This document shows positions 32,924-45,385 of a DNA stretch of 64,000 bases, piece by piece. The notes under the pieces are model-generated. The model was given only the letters and a program-made list of their open reading frames with translations, was not told where the DNA came from and made no database searches. The DNA is from Armillaria gallica (lineage: Eukaryota; Basidiomycota; Agaricomycetes; Agaricales; Physalacriaceae): contig JBANDB010000003.1 in NCBI GenBank assembly GCA_037576215.1, positions 5,208,001 to 5,272,000 of the forward strand. The letters are read 5' to 3'. Position 1 is the stretch's first letter; each line of letters begins with the position of its first letter. The position numbers and the translations under genes are program-made.

Positions 32924-35900
32924 ATGGACAAGGACAACCGCGATGATTTTACGTTTGCTACCCTCTCTAATCTCAAGATGCCCGTCACCTTTCGAATGTA
33001 AGAGTTGTCCTGTCTCGTGTATAAGTAACTCAGCCTGGTGATAGAAACCAACTTGAGGGCATTCGACATCCTAGGTCCTTTACCGAATTGCTGAATAAAC
33101 CAGAGCTGCGTTTTCACGGTGTTCAGTCTACGTGAGTAGTGTCGGATACCGTTGTCCCAATTTCACTACATCCTAGGCTTAAGCACGTTGTCAGATCTCT
33201 ACGTAACCTGTCAGCTCGTCGCCGACAACAAACCCCTTACCATTCCCTTTCGAACCGCATTCAAGGCATTCAAAAACTCGTACACGTTCGTTTGCTTTCT
33301 TTACCAGCGTCGCTGGATTGCTGATGACACCGTAGGTGGAACGAGTGGATAACCTTCCCCATTCGATACTGTGACCTGCCACTCAACTCTCAGATAACCT
33401 TTACCGTGTGGGATATCGCTGGACCAAGAACAGCAGTACCTGTTGGAGGATCAACCTTTCGCCTCTTTGGCAAGAAATGGTGAGACTCTAGTTTCTGTCA
33501 TCACAGCGCGCCTTACACGAAATAGGACTTTGCGGCGGGGGAAGCATCGTTTACTGCTCTGGCAAGGCGTAGAAGCCGACGGTTCTGCGGAAACAAGTAC
33601 TCCAAGCAAGTACGGGTTGAGGGACGAGATGGGTAGACTGGAAAAGGTGCGTAGGATAGCCTCTTCCTGCAGTATGCATTCTCATCTCCTTTCAGCTTGT
33701 GAAGAAATACGAGCGTGGTGACCTTCCAAAGTCAGACTGGCTCGACAAGATGACTTTTCGAAAGATGGAGGAAGTCCACGCTGCAGAGACCCAGAAGTCC
33801 GATAACCTGTACCTCTACATTGACCTGCCTCAATTCGACTTTCCCGTAATATTCAATGAACCGGAGCCTCCTCCCCAACCAGTTGCATCCACTTCGTCAG
33901 CGCCTCCACCACCAACTCCTGTAGCCGGTACATCTTTATCAGCCACACATGACTCTCATCATCTCTGGAGCATTATTGATCCCGACATCGCTCGAGAGAA
34001 CCCTGTAGAGGATAAACACCGGCGACTCGTTCGGAGCCACCGAAGCGGCCCATATGACAGAGAACTTAAACCAAATGCCAAGATTCGTGATAGCATTGGT
34101 GAAATCCTTAATTACGCTCCCAGCCAGCCTCTCAATTCCGAGGAGAAGGATCTTATATGGAAATTCCGCTTTTACCTTGCACGCGACAAGAGAGGTCTTA
34201 CCAAGTTCGTCCATTCTGTGACGTGGCGTGATCCATCGGAGGTGAAACAAGCAGTAGAAGAGCTGTTGCCTCAGTGGACAGAAATTGACACTGACGACGC
34301 ACTGGAACTGCTCGGTCCTGGAACGGTGGATTCTCGAGTGAGAGCATTCGCTGTCAAGCAGCTGAATAGAGCAGATGACGATGCAAGTGTACAATTCTAC
34401 CGGCTTTATCATCATCTAATATCGACTCATACAGGAACTACTCTTATATCTATTGCAATTGGTGCAGGCCCTGAAGTTTGAAAGTGCCGCCAGTGATACA
34501 CGGTCGTCGAGATCTGTCTCCAGCGCAATATCGTACGATGATAGCGGCCTCACAGACTTCCTCATATCCCGCGGGGTGCAGAATCCTATTCTTGGCAATC
34601 GGTTATACTGGTATCTCATGGTGGAGGTGGCCCTTGAAGACAAGGTGATTTCGAAGATGTATGGACGCGTTGTGTTCAAGTTCATGAACAAGATCCTAGA
34701 AGTGAGTCTGTCATCAGACTATCTTTCTGTCCTTTCTAAGTGATTCGCGTTGCTAGTCGCCTGATGGCTCCAACCGTCGCGAACTAATGCGGCGGCAAGG
34801 CCAGCTTGTTGAAACACTGGCCAAGCGTGCCAAAGAGCTCCGTACATCCAAGGATCCTCGACCAAAGAAGATTGAAAAGCTTCGTTCGATCATCAATGAC
34901 TCAAAGAACGGTCTGAACTCTATTTCCCCGTTACCCCTTCCTGTCAACGCTCGCATCGAAATCACTGGTATCATCGCTGAAAAGTCGTCGGTGTTCAAAT
35001 CGAATCTGTACCCAATGCTGCTTTATTTCCAGAGCTCCGACGGCTTGGAATATCCTGTGATCTTCAAGGATGGTGATGATATGCGGCAGGATCAGCTTGT
35101 CATACAGCTCTTTACGCTGATGGATCGGTTGTTGAGGAAGGAGAATCTGGATTTGAAGTTGAGCCCGTATGATGTCCTGGCCACTGGTCCGTTACAGGGA
35201 ATGGTGCAGTACATCCCTAGTAAGACTATTGCTGCTATTGTTAGCGAGCATGGGAATCTTCTCAATTATCTTCGCGCAAATTATCCCGACGAGGGAAGTG
35301 TTGGAACTTCGGGGGTCGAGCCAGGCGTGGTTGATACTTTTGTGCGGAGCTGTGGTGCGTTTTTTGAGTTTGTTGACTGGTCCAGTTCTGATTGCGTTGT
35401 TTAGCTGGCTACTGTGTGGTGACATACCTGCTTGGTGTGGGCGATCGCCATTTAGATAACCTTTTGGTCGCTCCCGATGGTGCGTACGCTCACATTACAC
35501 TATTTTCTACCATCTAATCTTGAAAATTTAGGGCACTTTTTCCATGGTAAGCGACGTATATCGGTATAGGGACTCACATTTTATCTAACGAATTGCAGTC
35601 GACTTTGGATACATTTTAGGACGAGATCCCAAGCCCTTCCCACCTGCGGTCAAAGTCTGCAAAGAGATGGTCGACGGGATGGGAGGCGCACAGTCACCCC
35701 ATTATGCCCGCTTCAAGAACTTTTGCTTCACGGCGTTCTCGATCCTGCGGAAGAACGCGAACCTTATACTGAACCTGGTGTCGTTGATGGTGGATGCTAA
35801 TATACCGGATATTAAGCACCGGGATGTGCACGAGCAGTTGCAGGAGAAGTTTCGGTTAGACCTTACGGAGGAAGAGGCGATTAAACATTTCGAGACGTTG

Positions 35901-35972
35901 TTGAATGAGACGTCGTATATTACGGTGGTGTTGGATCGGATTCATGACTTGGCTCAGTATTGGAGGAGCTGA
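32924..35972 (+). CDS. VPS34: phosphatidylinositol 3-kinase Vps34
   Basis: The Kozak-like CCACCATGG starts [19 protein letters not shown]2 domain follows ([40 protein letters not shown]), then the helical PIK domain ([40 protein letters not shown]). The kinase domain has [20 protein letters not shown], the catalytic loop [16 protein letters not shown] and the metal-binding [13 protein letters not shown]. The protein ends [12 protein letters not shown], the helix needed for activity. It makes PI3P for autophagy and endosomal/vacuolar sorting. About ten short introns are present, including two between the DRH and DFG motifs. Confidence 0.95.
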
Positions 35973-36167
35973 TCGCTGCATTATTTTATTCTTGGCTAAT
36001 TTGTAGTCTCAAATTCATGTCTAATTGTTCGTCTTCCGAGGTGTAAATGGCTCACCTCTCGAGCCAGGAAGCTAGCATAGAATGTTGGTTATGTACAGGT
36101 TTGACTTTTTTGAGCTGCAAAACTATTTTTCAAGGTCAGAGCGATTTATGTCTAATTCTTTCTATTC

Positions 36168-37509
36168 TTACAATTGCTGAAGTACTTCTGTAAGCTTTCT
36201 AATGACTACCTCATTCTCCTCTTCACTCCCGACCGTAATTCTAAGACAGCCTTCGCATCCTGGCTCATTGCCTCTAAATCGGACTACAACACCATTCTCC
36301 TCTGCCAACGATTTGTATACCTTTTGTGACCTCACATTGTCAGGTTCGGTACCGTCTTTGGTCAAGACCGGAACCACGATGAAGTTGGCGTCGTTACCGC
36401 CTACGGAAGGACCTAACCCGAGGTCGGCGAGTGCGGACAACGATTGGAGCAATTTAGTCCGGGAAGCGATGAGAGTATTTATTTTGGATTGCATCGCGTC
36501 TACAGCTGAGGGAGAAAGCGCGGACAATGCAAGGTGGGCGGTTGGCGTGGATATGTTGTAAGGTGCTTTGGTATTCGAGAGGATTTGTATTAATGGTGGT
36601 TGGGCTATGGCTATACCTAATCTGTCCAGTAGATGAGTTTCGGTTTAAGTGTATATGTGGAGAAATGCATACCGAATGGCTGCAAGACCAAAGCTTTTAC
36701 TGACGGTCTGCATAACGCACAAGTTGGCGTATTCTTTGACGAGAGATACTGCACTTGCATCCGCGCCGGCAAAATCGATATAGGCCTCATCTACTATTAC
36801 GATGCCCTTGAAGCCTGGATAATCAAGTATTTCCCGTATAGATGATAGAGGAATGAGGGTTCCCGTGGGATTTCCGGGGGAGCACAAGAAGATCAACTTG
36901 ATAGAAGGATCCGCATCTACTGCTTTTTTAATCTTTTCAATGCAGTCAGATCGGCTGTAGATTTATGACTGAAAGAAACGCTCACACCTCGCTAAGCCTG
37001 ACGCTGAAGCGTCCAGCGGTGCCGCCTTCTCCTTTTGTACCACTTAGCTCAAGAGGGACCTTGACGATGCCGACATCGTTCACCTGGGCACAAACAGCGT
37101 ACATTCCATACGTCGGAGGGGTGATCAAGATCTTCTCTCGCTCTGGCGCGACACAGACACGCATGAGGAGATCGATGACTTCGTCTGAGCCCACGCCGAG
37201 GAAGACATGGTCAACACCAGTGATTGAGCGCAATGCTGCGATTCGTTCCTTGATAGGGTCGTGGGACGGGTCGGGATAGCGGTGAAGATTGAGCTCAAGG
37301 GTAGCATCTATCTCTGATGCATCGGCCGGAGGCGATATGGAGTGCCCCAGGGCATTTTCGTTCGCATCGAGCAGGATCCCTTCCTTGTAGTCATCCCGAG
37401 CACACCGGTACGGGTGCAAGGACAGAATATTCGGTCGGATGACCTTTTCAATGTCGAAATGAGCTGGGCCCGTTGATTTGAATGATTCCGGGAGGCCAAG
37501 GATGGGCAT
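36168..37509 (-). CDS. HIS5: histidinol-phosphate aminotransferase
   Basis: A class II PLP aminotransferase of about 400 residues. The N terminus has FDIEKVIRPNILSLHPYRCA and ILLDANENALG, both typical of the family. Further motifs are FLGVGSDEVIDLLMR, CSPGNPTGTLIPL, IVIVDEAYIDFAG and TVSKSFGLAAIR with the PLP lysine. The C-terminal part includes NDANFIVVP and VVRFRGNEPGCEGCLRITVG, with substrate-phosphate arginines. It catalyses the transamination step of histidine biosynthesis. A TGACTC site lies 28 bp upstream of the ATG. Three introns interrupt it. Confidence 0.95.
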
Positions 37510-37645
37510 GGTAGTGAGGGGAAGGAAAGCAAGAACGAGTCACGAATAATCACGATCAGAATAATAAATTTGCATCTAATCTTGGGCAGTTCTGATCTTA
37601 TCTACCCTTGTCGACATCGACAACGACGACGACCACAGACGGTCC
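37510..37645. promoter_or_regulatory. 136-bp bidirectional promoter, HIS5 and BIO genes, with TGACTC
   Basis: Two divergent vitamin/amino-acid genes share only 136 bp. The core TGACTC (minus strand, 37542-37537) is the half-site of Gcn4/Cpc1. The site is seen; general amino acid control is inferred. Confidence 0.5.
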
Positions 37646-40258
37646 ATGTCGCTTCTTTTCAAGCATTTACGCGTCCACCAAGTATTTGGCGCGAATACCG
37701 ATGTTGGAAAGACCATCTTGACGTCGGCGCTGGTTCGAGCATCGGCTGCAGCTGGAAAATCTGTCTTTTATTTGAAGCCGGTGAGTACCGGCGACGCCAG
37801 CAGCGCTGATGTAGAGTAAGCGGCTTGCTCTCCCTTGCTTTCCTTTTTAAACGCATTCTATTTAGGCATATAAAACGATTTCGTGGTCCCTTCAAGGACC
37901 GGATCCATGCAGATTGTCTGTACCAGTACCAAGAACCTGTGAGCCCTCACCTCGCAGCCAGGCTCGCAAACAATAACGATGAAACTCAAGTACGTATTGC
38001 TCTCAAGTTCCATTTACCTGTGGATTGATTTCCCTACAGATCCCCACAGACCAGACAGTCGTGAACTCTATTGCCCACCATATTAGACAGTGCGCTGCAG
38101 CGTCGCCAGATCCTTCCCACATGTATGTGGAAACTGCTGGAGGTGAGAGTTAGCCTTTGGACAGTGAGTGTCGGCACATAATTTTCTGCTTTTCTTGACT
38201 CGAGTCTCCTTGCCTGGTACTAATCCTTGGTTTTATCAGGCGTACATAGTCCTACCCTTTCCGGCACGACGCAGTTGGATTGCTACCGGCCTCTTTTTCT
38301 TCCCACCATTCTAGTTGGCGATTCCAAGCTTGGCGGCATCTCCTCCACTATTTCTGCGTATGAATCGCTTGTACTCCGCGGTTTTCTGGTCGATGCTATC
38401 CTGCTCTTCCGCGATAAGTATTACCGCAACTGGGAATATTTGAAGCCTTATTTTGCGGATCGTGGAGTCCATGTTTCTACTGTAAACACCCCTCCTCCCC
38501 TACTTCCTGATACGCCCCAGAATCACACGTCTACTGAAGAATATTATCAGTCTCTACTTACCGAGGGCGACGACAGCGGTATCTTGTCGAGTATTGAATA
38601 CCTCGATGCTTGTCACAAGAATAGGCTGGATGAACTGGAATCAATGCCCCGTCGCACCCTCGATTCGATCTGGTGGCCATTTGTCCAGCATTCACATTAT
38701 CAAGCGGAGCAAGATGTCAATGTCATCGATAGCGCGTACTCGGACTTCTTCACCGTCGTTCGCGAATCCTCACCAACATCCTCCCTTTTGCAGCCCCAGT
38801 TCGATGGATCCGCGTCCTGGTGGACACAAGCTTTCGGCCACACACAGCCTGCTCTTACTCTGGCTGCTGCAAGGGCGAGCGGACGATATGGGCACGTAAT
38901 GTTCCCCAGGGCCACGCATCTCCCCGCTCTCCAGCTTGCTGAGCGACTAGTCAAGGAGGGTCCGGGCAAAGGATGGGCATCGAAGGCGTATTTCTCGGAT
39001 GATGGCTCCACTGGGATGGAGATTGCCCTCAAAATGGCTTTGCGCGCGTTCACGGTCAGGGAAGGGAAGGAATTTGACGATGCGCAAAAGAAGTCGTTGG
39101 GCATCCTCGGGTTGAAGGGAAGCTATCACGGGGATACTATTGGGGCGATGAATGCTTGCGAGGAGGGTGTGTATACGTGTGAGTGGCACCACGCGAAAGG
39201 ATATTGGCTCAACCCTCCTACGGTCTCCATGCGTCAAGGAAAAGTTGTGATATCTGTTCCGTCCGCGATTGCATCAGAAACATCAGACGTCCAGGGTGAT
39301 TCGTTGGCCTGGGTTTACGACGTCCCTGCTAGGCTGGATACCCCCCTTGCGCGCGTTTACAGAGAGCATATCGAGAAGACGTTGGATACCCTCAGGCGTA
39401 AGGGACAGATGCTCGGCGCCCTCGTGTTGGAGCCTCTGGTCATGGGAGCAGGAGGGATGCTATTCGTGGATCCCCTGTTCCAGCGCGTCCTCGTCGACGT
39501 TGTTCGTGGGCCATCATCTTCTTCATCTTCATGGTCAGGTCTCCCAGTCATATTCGACGAGGTCTTCGTCGGGTTATATCGCATCGGTATGGAGAGCACC
39601 ACGTCCGTCCTCGGTGTCAACCCCGACATTTCCGTCAACGCCAAGGTCCTCACAGGCGGGTTGCTGCCTCTCGCTGTGACCCTGGCTTCGAACTCGATCT
39701 ACGAGGCGTTCCTCAGTGACAAGAAAGCCGACGCACTTCTTCATGGCCACTCCTACACAGCCCATGCTATGGGATGTGAGGTGGCGAACGAAGCGTTGAG
39801 GATGATTGATGGGCTTTCAAGGAGCGACGCGTGGAAGGAGGCTCGAGCGCAGTGGAAGAGCGAGGGTGACTCTGTTTGGAGTTTCTGGGATCCGGTGTTT
39901 ATAGAGACGGTTTCTAGGATGGATAATGTGGCTGAGGTGATGACTCTAGGAACGGTGCTTGCGATTAAGATCCGGGACGATGACGCAGGTAATTTTTTAC
40001 CCTTTGAATCCTTTTTGTAGGGTTACTGACACTTCCTCAGGATACACTTCGCACTCAGCGGAAACTGTGTTCCGCACAATAGATCAATATGACGATGGAG
40101 GGAACGAGTTATCTGTAGCGCCCGGAGGAGCACCATTTGGGGTGCATTTCCGCACACTGGGGAACGTGGCTTACTTCATGACGAGCTTGAACACCTCATC
40201 AGCCGTTCTCCGTTCTCTTGAAGATAGAATCTGGAAAACGCTACAGCGACACTCATGA
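37646..40258 (+). CDS. bifunctional dethiobiotin synthetase / DAPA aminotransferase
   Basis: One gene fuses the two middle steps of biotin synthesis. The N-terminal BioD-like part has VFGANTDVGKTILTSALVRA (P-loop), YLKPVSTGD and VETAGGVHSP, ILVGDSKLGGISSTIS. A linker leads to the BioA-like PLP domain: RTLDSIWWPFVQH, YFSDDGSTGMEIALKMALRA, GLKGSYHGDTIGAMNA, LPVIFDEVFVGLYR with the PLP aspartate, NAKVLTGGLLPLAVTLAS with the lysine, and LHGHSYTAHAMGC. The fusion matches the plant and fungal BIO3-BIO1 type and would channel DAPA to dethiobiotin, probably in mitochondria. Most introns are in the first part; the exon from about 38240 to 39987 is very long. Confidence 0.93.
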
Positions 40259-40399
40259 TGGCAAAACTATAAATTATTCCAGTGCTCTGTGCCAAGTTTC
40301 AATGATAGGGTGACAAGTCGAGTGCAGTATCGACCGATATCGCAGACCAGAGAGTATTCTACGTATGAAATCGGAAATACCGAATTTCATGTTGCTTAT

Positions 40400-41889
40400 T
40401 TATGCCCATCGCCCTGGGACAACGGGAACGGACGCCGAAAGCCCCCCGTCGATGGCTATATTTTGTCCATTGACATAGCTGGAATCGTCTAGGTTATCTT
40501 GGTCAAAATTCACCCAGACAATTACACAAAGGGTAACATACCTGAAGCAAGATACAGAGCCAACGGTGCAATTTCTAATAGATCAAATTTAGTGCCAGTA
40601 ACGATTCGAGATGGTGAACTTATACCTTCTGGAATAGCATAACGCCCAAGGGCACTGAGTTGTCCCAATTTACTATCGGTGCCTTTTCCTCTTGCAAAGT
40701 CGAAAGTCGCAGAAGTCATGGCAGTCTCAATAAGACCGGGACATATGGAGTTTACTCGGATGTCTGTTTTTTGGAGCTGGTACGACGAAGTCTTGGCGAT
40801 AGAGTTGACGCTTTGAGGGGAAGAATCAAACGGGAAATTCCAAGATGTACGCATGAGCTTACGCTGCTTTGCTCGCGCTGTCTAGTGGAAAAGTATTACA
40901 CTAGTTGTCGAATAAGATGATGGCGAGGAAGACTTACAATCCACGGGACCAGCTCCGGAACTCAGACCAGCAACTGTAAACGAGTCAGGCATGCTTCGCT
41001 AGATTCTGTCACATGTGCTTACTAGACGCTGTGAGAATAATACTCCCTGAGCTCACCTCCTTGGATGGACTCGTCTTCTTCATAGCGGCGGAACCATGTT
41101 TGACCGCCAAAAAGCATCTAGTACAAAGATAAATATCAGAGTTTCATTGAGAAAGAAAGTCTAACGGACGAGAGTGAGTTGATTTTGACGGTATTCATGA
41201 AGCCCTCGGCGGTTATTTGGGAGAGATATTTCATGGATGCGATGCCTGCCTACGTGAATATGAGATTTATAGCATGGAACGAGAAGCTGGGAACCTACGT
41301 TTGCGAAGAACACGTCCAAACGGCCTTCCTCTTCCAGTGCTTGGTTGCATATGCCTGAGATCGCCGCTTCGTCCGACGCATCCGCTTGCACTGTCGTAGC
41401 CTTGACGTCTGGATACTTGCTCTCAATGGTTTCTTTGAGATTGGAGAGATTGGTAGGATCAAAATCGACGAGGTAGAGATGCTTGGCGCCTGTAACCACG
41501 TTGGCGAGAGTACTTGGATGCTTGGACGGTAATCTAACCTTCGTGCGCGAACAGTAGCGCCGAGGCACGCCTATGTTGTACAGAAATGAGGGCCGAAAGA
41601 GAGCGTGTAGGACGACGAATACGTACCCAATACCCTTCAGTGACCCGACGCCGGTGATGATGCATACTTTATTCTTCAGTTTCCCTGCTCTGGGGGACTG
41701 GGTGAACTGTGAGCGGATGCTGTCGAGTCGAGCATTGGCAATTTTTGTAAAGTCTTTCTTGTCGCCTTGTCGTACTTGGTCGTATGCGGTACCCTTTGCC
41801 ATGGCCGTTGAGAGGAAAAGTGGTCTTCCATCAGCATGGGTTAAGTGAGAGTCGGCGCCGGGTATGTCCAAAACCGGCGGAAATAACAT
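40400..41889 (-). CDS. short-chain dehydrogenase/reductase
   Basis: From MLFPPVLDIPGADSHL a leader of about 70 residues precedes the Rossmann fold: KNKVCIITGVGSLKGIG, HLYLVDFDPTNLSNL, TVQADASDEAAISG and GRLDVFFANAG. The catalytic motif is VDYSASKAA, assembled across two short introns, followed by TDIRVNSICPGLIETAMT and the C-terminal SSYVNGQNIAIDGGLSA. All core SDR residues (Ser, Tyr, Lys) are present. The substrate is unknown. An in-frame ISSPSRIVTGTK stretch between PEG and EIAPLALYLA may be a retained or alternative intron. Confidence 0.85.
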
Positions 41890-41936
41890 TCATTTCACGT
41901 AAATTATTCTCGAAGAAATGTACCACTAAAATATGC

Positions 41937-43544
41937 CTATCCCCGCTGCCTCTTCAGCTCCATCACGAACGGTAATATATACTGCCCAGCGAACTGGAAG
42001 GTAACACCACAATTGTTGAGATGTTTTGCAACTTCCTCAACCATGCTTTCGTGATTATCGACTATAAACGGACCCTTATAGCCCGACAGCACTCCAGTTT
42101 CATTGCACTCCAGGCGAAGCCGTTTACAGATAGCGAGATATGCACCGGACCTTGAGAACAGTGCCATAAGAGCCTCCGTAAACAGAACGTATGGCGAAGT
42201 GGCCGAATCTTCGAGGTGCGTCCCTGCCGGCGGTCGGAGACAGACGATAGCTCGCCATCCTACCACGTCGCTGTACCTAGGTAACCCAAAGGTTGTCCTG
42301 CGAATTCCCCTGGGAAGAGGGATCCGTCTGATGTAGAACGAGTGGTATCGGCACCACAATGAAGCCGGATCGCCCAATCGAGGGTTTTCCAAGCCATGGC
42401 AGTCCTCGGGAAACCTGTTTTTCATCTCTGGTCGCTCAAGAAGCAGAGCGGTGGTCATTCGGGGTTCCGTAGTTTGCGCTGGAGGCGTATTTGATACTTG
42501 TTCTACGTTAAATCAGTACCAGGTAGCAGAGGGCAACAGCTGGTCGTACTCGTGTGTAATGTGTCAGGGCGACGCTCTTGCTGCCTTTCATCCTGAGCCC
42601 GAGACGAAGGTTCTACGGAGGATAAGACACTGTATCGCGAGATATTTATCACTAATTCACTCACCAGTTGATTCCACTTGGGGTTGGGGATCTTGTCTGC
42701 GAGGAGGAATAGTGTACTTTATTGTTCTTGGGGCAGGGAGATCTTGAGCTTCGTGACGTTGAGGTGAGCGCATTCCCACATTCTCTTGGAATGTCACACT
42801 CTCTGTAGAAATCGTGGCGGGAGGTGGTATTCTTGGGGCGAGTGTTTGACTGGGGAGATCTTGAACTTGAGGTGAGCGCATACCCGTATTCTCTTGGAAT
42901 GTCACATTCTGTGGGGAAATCGTGGCAGGAGGTGGCGGCTGGGTTTGATAGAGCATGGCTTCACAATCAGCTCGGGGCGTAAACACTTGTGATCCTGACT
43001 CAGGAGAGGAGTGGGCAGGACTTTGACAGTGCGGAGCAATGCTCACTCGTGGCCATCCAGGCGAGGACGATGGTGGGGCGTGTCGGGTTTCATGGTGCAC
43101 CAGCGACGGAAGGGAAGGCAATATCAAGCCGTTTCCGTAGAGGATCTCGTCGGGTTTAAGGGTCCAGATACTTGGAAAGACAGTCGAGTATTGCGGCTCA
43201 AGCTCAGGAGGCGACACAGACTCGGTGAGCTCTCGCAAGGCGACTTCAAGAATAGAGATATCCTGTGTGACCAGTGTATTGACCTTCTTCGTCTCCTCAA
43301 GCATCCACCTAAGTCGTCGAATGGAAGCAACCTTCTCATGGACATCGGGGGGACTCTGCTGCTGGAACCGTGATGGAAGCTGGTGCGGGAGGGTGTCAAA
43401 ATTTGAGGCGGGATCACGCGGACTGGTTAGCTCCTCAACCCAAGCCCAAGAGGGAGAAGCCTTCTCTTGGTGAATGAGTGAAGTGGGACTTGTTGTACAC
43501 CATTGTGGAGAAAGAAGTTGGACGGGGTACGCAAGCCTAGCCAT
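41937..43544 (-). CDS. uncharacterised 504-aa protein with internal repeats
   Basis: Exons 43544-42665, 42612-42520 and 42478-41937 join in frame. The first 290 residues are proline- and serine-rich, with one predicted coiled helix (VHEKVASIRRLRWMLEETKK). Two tandem repeats occur near residues 225-290: PPATISPQNVTFQENTGMRS and PPATISTESVTFQENVGMRS, each followed by PQ and a DLP segment. The C-terminal 170 residues look globular and contain SLWCRYHSFYIRRIPLP, VVGWRAIVCLRPPAG and FQFAGQYILPFVMELK. I recognise no domain. The repeats are visible at DNA level at about 42755-42950. Confidence 0.65.
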
Positions 43545-43815
43545 GAAGCAGATGATGGAACATAGTCAAGAGATGACCTGGCTTTTATAGACCACTCATA
43601 GCACCGGACCCACCTACCTGAACATCAAACTTACAATCCCTGTGGCGACACACTCGGCTAAGGCTTCATTCCAACACAAAAGGCCTGAACTGCATTTCCG
43701 GTAGATAGATCGACAGCGTACTTCATACAAGACTCGAACTGGACATAAGATATCTGCACCGCGAGGGCGAAAACACGACGCCAGCAGTGCTTTTGGGATA
43801 GACAGTGCGAGGCAT

Positions 43816-45385
43816 CTATTCCGATTCTGGCTTGTAGTCCGGACGCAGTGACCGAACGGTCTTCCCTACAAATAAGTGGGCGTGAGAACTTGATTGAAAT
43901 GGATAAAAGGCGGAAAAGACGGACCGGCTCTCCAGATTTCTTGGTCGTTGATGACGGCAAGCTCCTTGGCGAGGTCTTCACGGTAGGTGGAGCGGCCGTT
44001 GAACTCGAGGGATTTCCTAGTCTCGGTGCCGTTCCTTACGCTCTCGTACAGTTGCTCGAAGATAGGGACGTTAGCCTTTTCGAATACGGGGGCCCAGTCG
44101 AGAGCGCCACGGCGAGCTGTTGTGGAGCATGCGTTGTACATGTAGTCCATACTAGAAGCAAGTTGTTCGGTCAGCAGGGCAACAGCGGCAAACGCTGGGA
44201 AAACATCTTACCCCTTCTGTCCAATCAGAGGGTACAGTGATTGCGTGGCTTCTTCGACGGTCTCGTTGAAAGCTTCCGATGGCGTGTGTCCGTTTTTGCG
44301 GAGAACCTGGTATTGAGCAAGGAAGAGACCCTCTGTCGCAATACGTCAGCACATCGAATGAGGCGAGGCCTAGATAAGACGTACGGATGGCTCCCATCAA
44401 CTGTGATCAATTAAAATATCAGTCGCGTCGCGTCTTCTGAAAAGATAATGACTGACCACGCCACGCTCGCCGTAGAGATCGGAGTAGACCTCCTTCTCAA
44501 AGGTGGTGTCGTACATGTATCCAGATCCAATGCCGACACCGAGGGCAATAGCCTTCTCCTTGGCCTTGCCGGTGACATCTTGGAAGACGGCGACGCTGGA
44601 GTTGATACCACGACCCTCCTTGAACAGAGTTCGGACGGTACGGCCAGAGCCTTTTGGAGCAACGAGGATGACATCAACATCAGTGGGAGGAATGACTTTG
44701 GTATCCTCCTTGTAGACAACGGAGAAACCGTGAGAGAAATAGAGGGTCTTGCCCTTGGTGATCAAGGGCGCGATGGTGGGCCATGTCTGCGACTGTGCAG
44801 CGTCGGAGAGAAGGTTCATGATGATGGTACCCTTGTTGATGGCTTCCTCGATAGGGAACAGGGTCTCGCCTGGGACCTGGAGGACGGTGTCAAAAAAGTG
44901 CGCAACGCAGGAATTGAAAAACCATGTACCCATCCATCAGCCATAGCCTGTTTCCAGCTCTCGCCGTCTTTTCGGACACCAACGATGACATTGAGACCAT
45001 TGTCACGGGCGTTCAAGCCTTGTCCGTGGCCTTGAGAGCCGTATCCAATGAGAGCAAGGGTGTCGTTTTTGAAGTAGTCCTGGAGCTTTGCCAAGGGCCA
45101 GTCGCTACGCTCGTACACGACCTCTTTTGTACCAGCAAAGTCGAGAGTCTTGATACCACGGACACCCTAGGAGATGAGATATTTAGCATGAGACAAAGCC
45201 TGAAAACGAAGCCGAAATACCTGGACGTTTGCCTTTTGGACAGGCTTGGTCGCCGCCTTGGCGAGCAGAGAGTAGGAAGCCGTCTGGGTGGACTTGAGCA
45301 CATTTTTTGCGGCAGCTGCGCGAGGAGCACGACGAGAGGCAGCACGGAGAGCCTGGGAGGCGGAACGGGTAGCGAGGGAGGCCAT
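43816..45385 (-). CDS. ILV5: ketol-acid reductoisomerase, mitochondrial
   Basis: The ATG at 45385 starts an Arg/Ala-rich mitochondrial presequence (MASLATRSASQALRAASRRA). The NADPH fold follows: DTLALIGYGSQGHGQGLNAR, NVIVGVRKDGESW, then ETLFPIEEAINKGTIIMNLL. Catalytic-domain motifs are GKTLYFSHGFSV, DVILVAPKGSGRTVR, KEVYSDLYGERG and QKGMDYMYNACSTTARRGAL. The last short exon gives GKTVRSLRPDYKPESE. The enzyme makes 2,3-dihydroxyisovalerate and its isoleucine analogue. Its 5' flank has TGACTC and an 18-bp palindrome. At least six introns are present. Confidence 0.95.
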
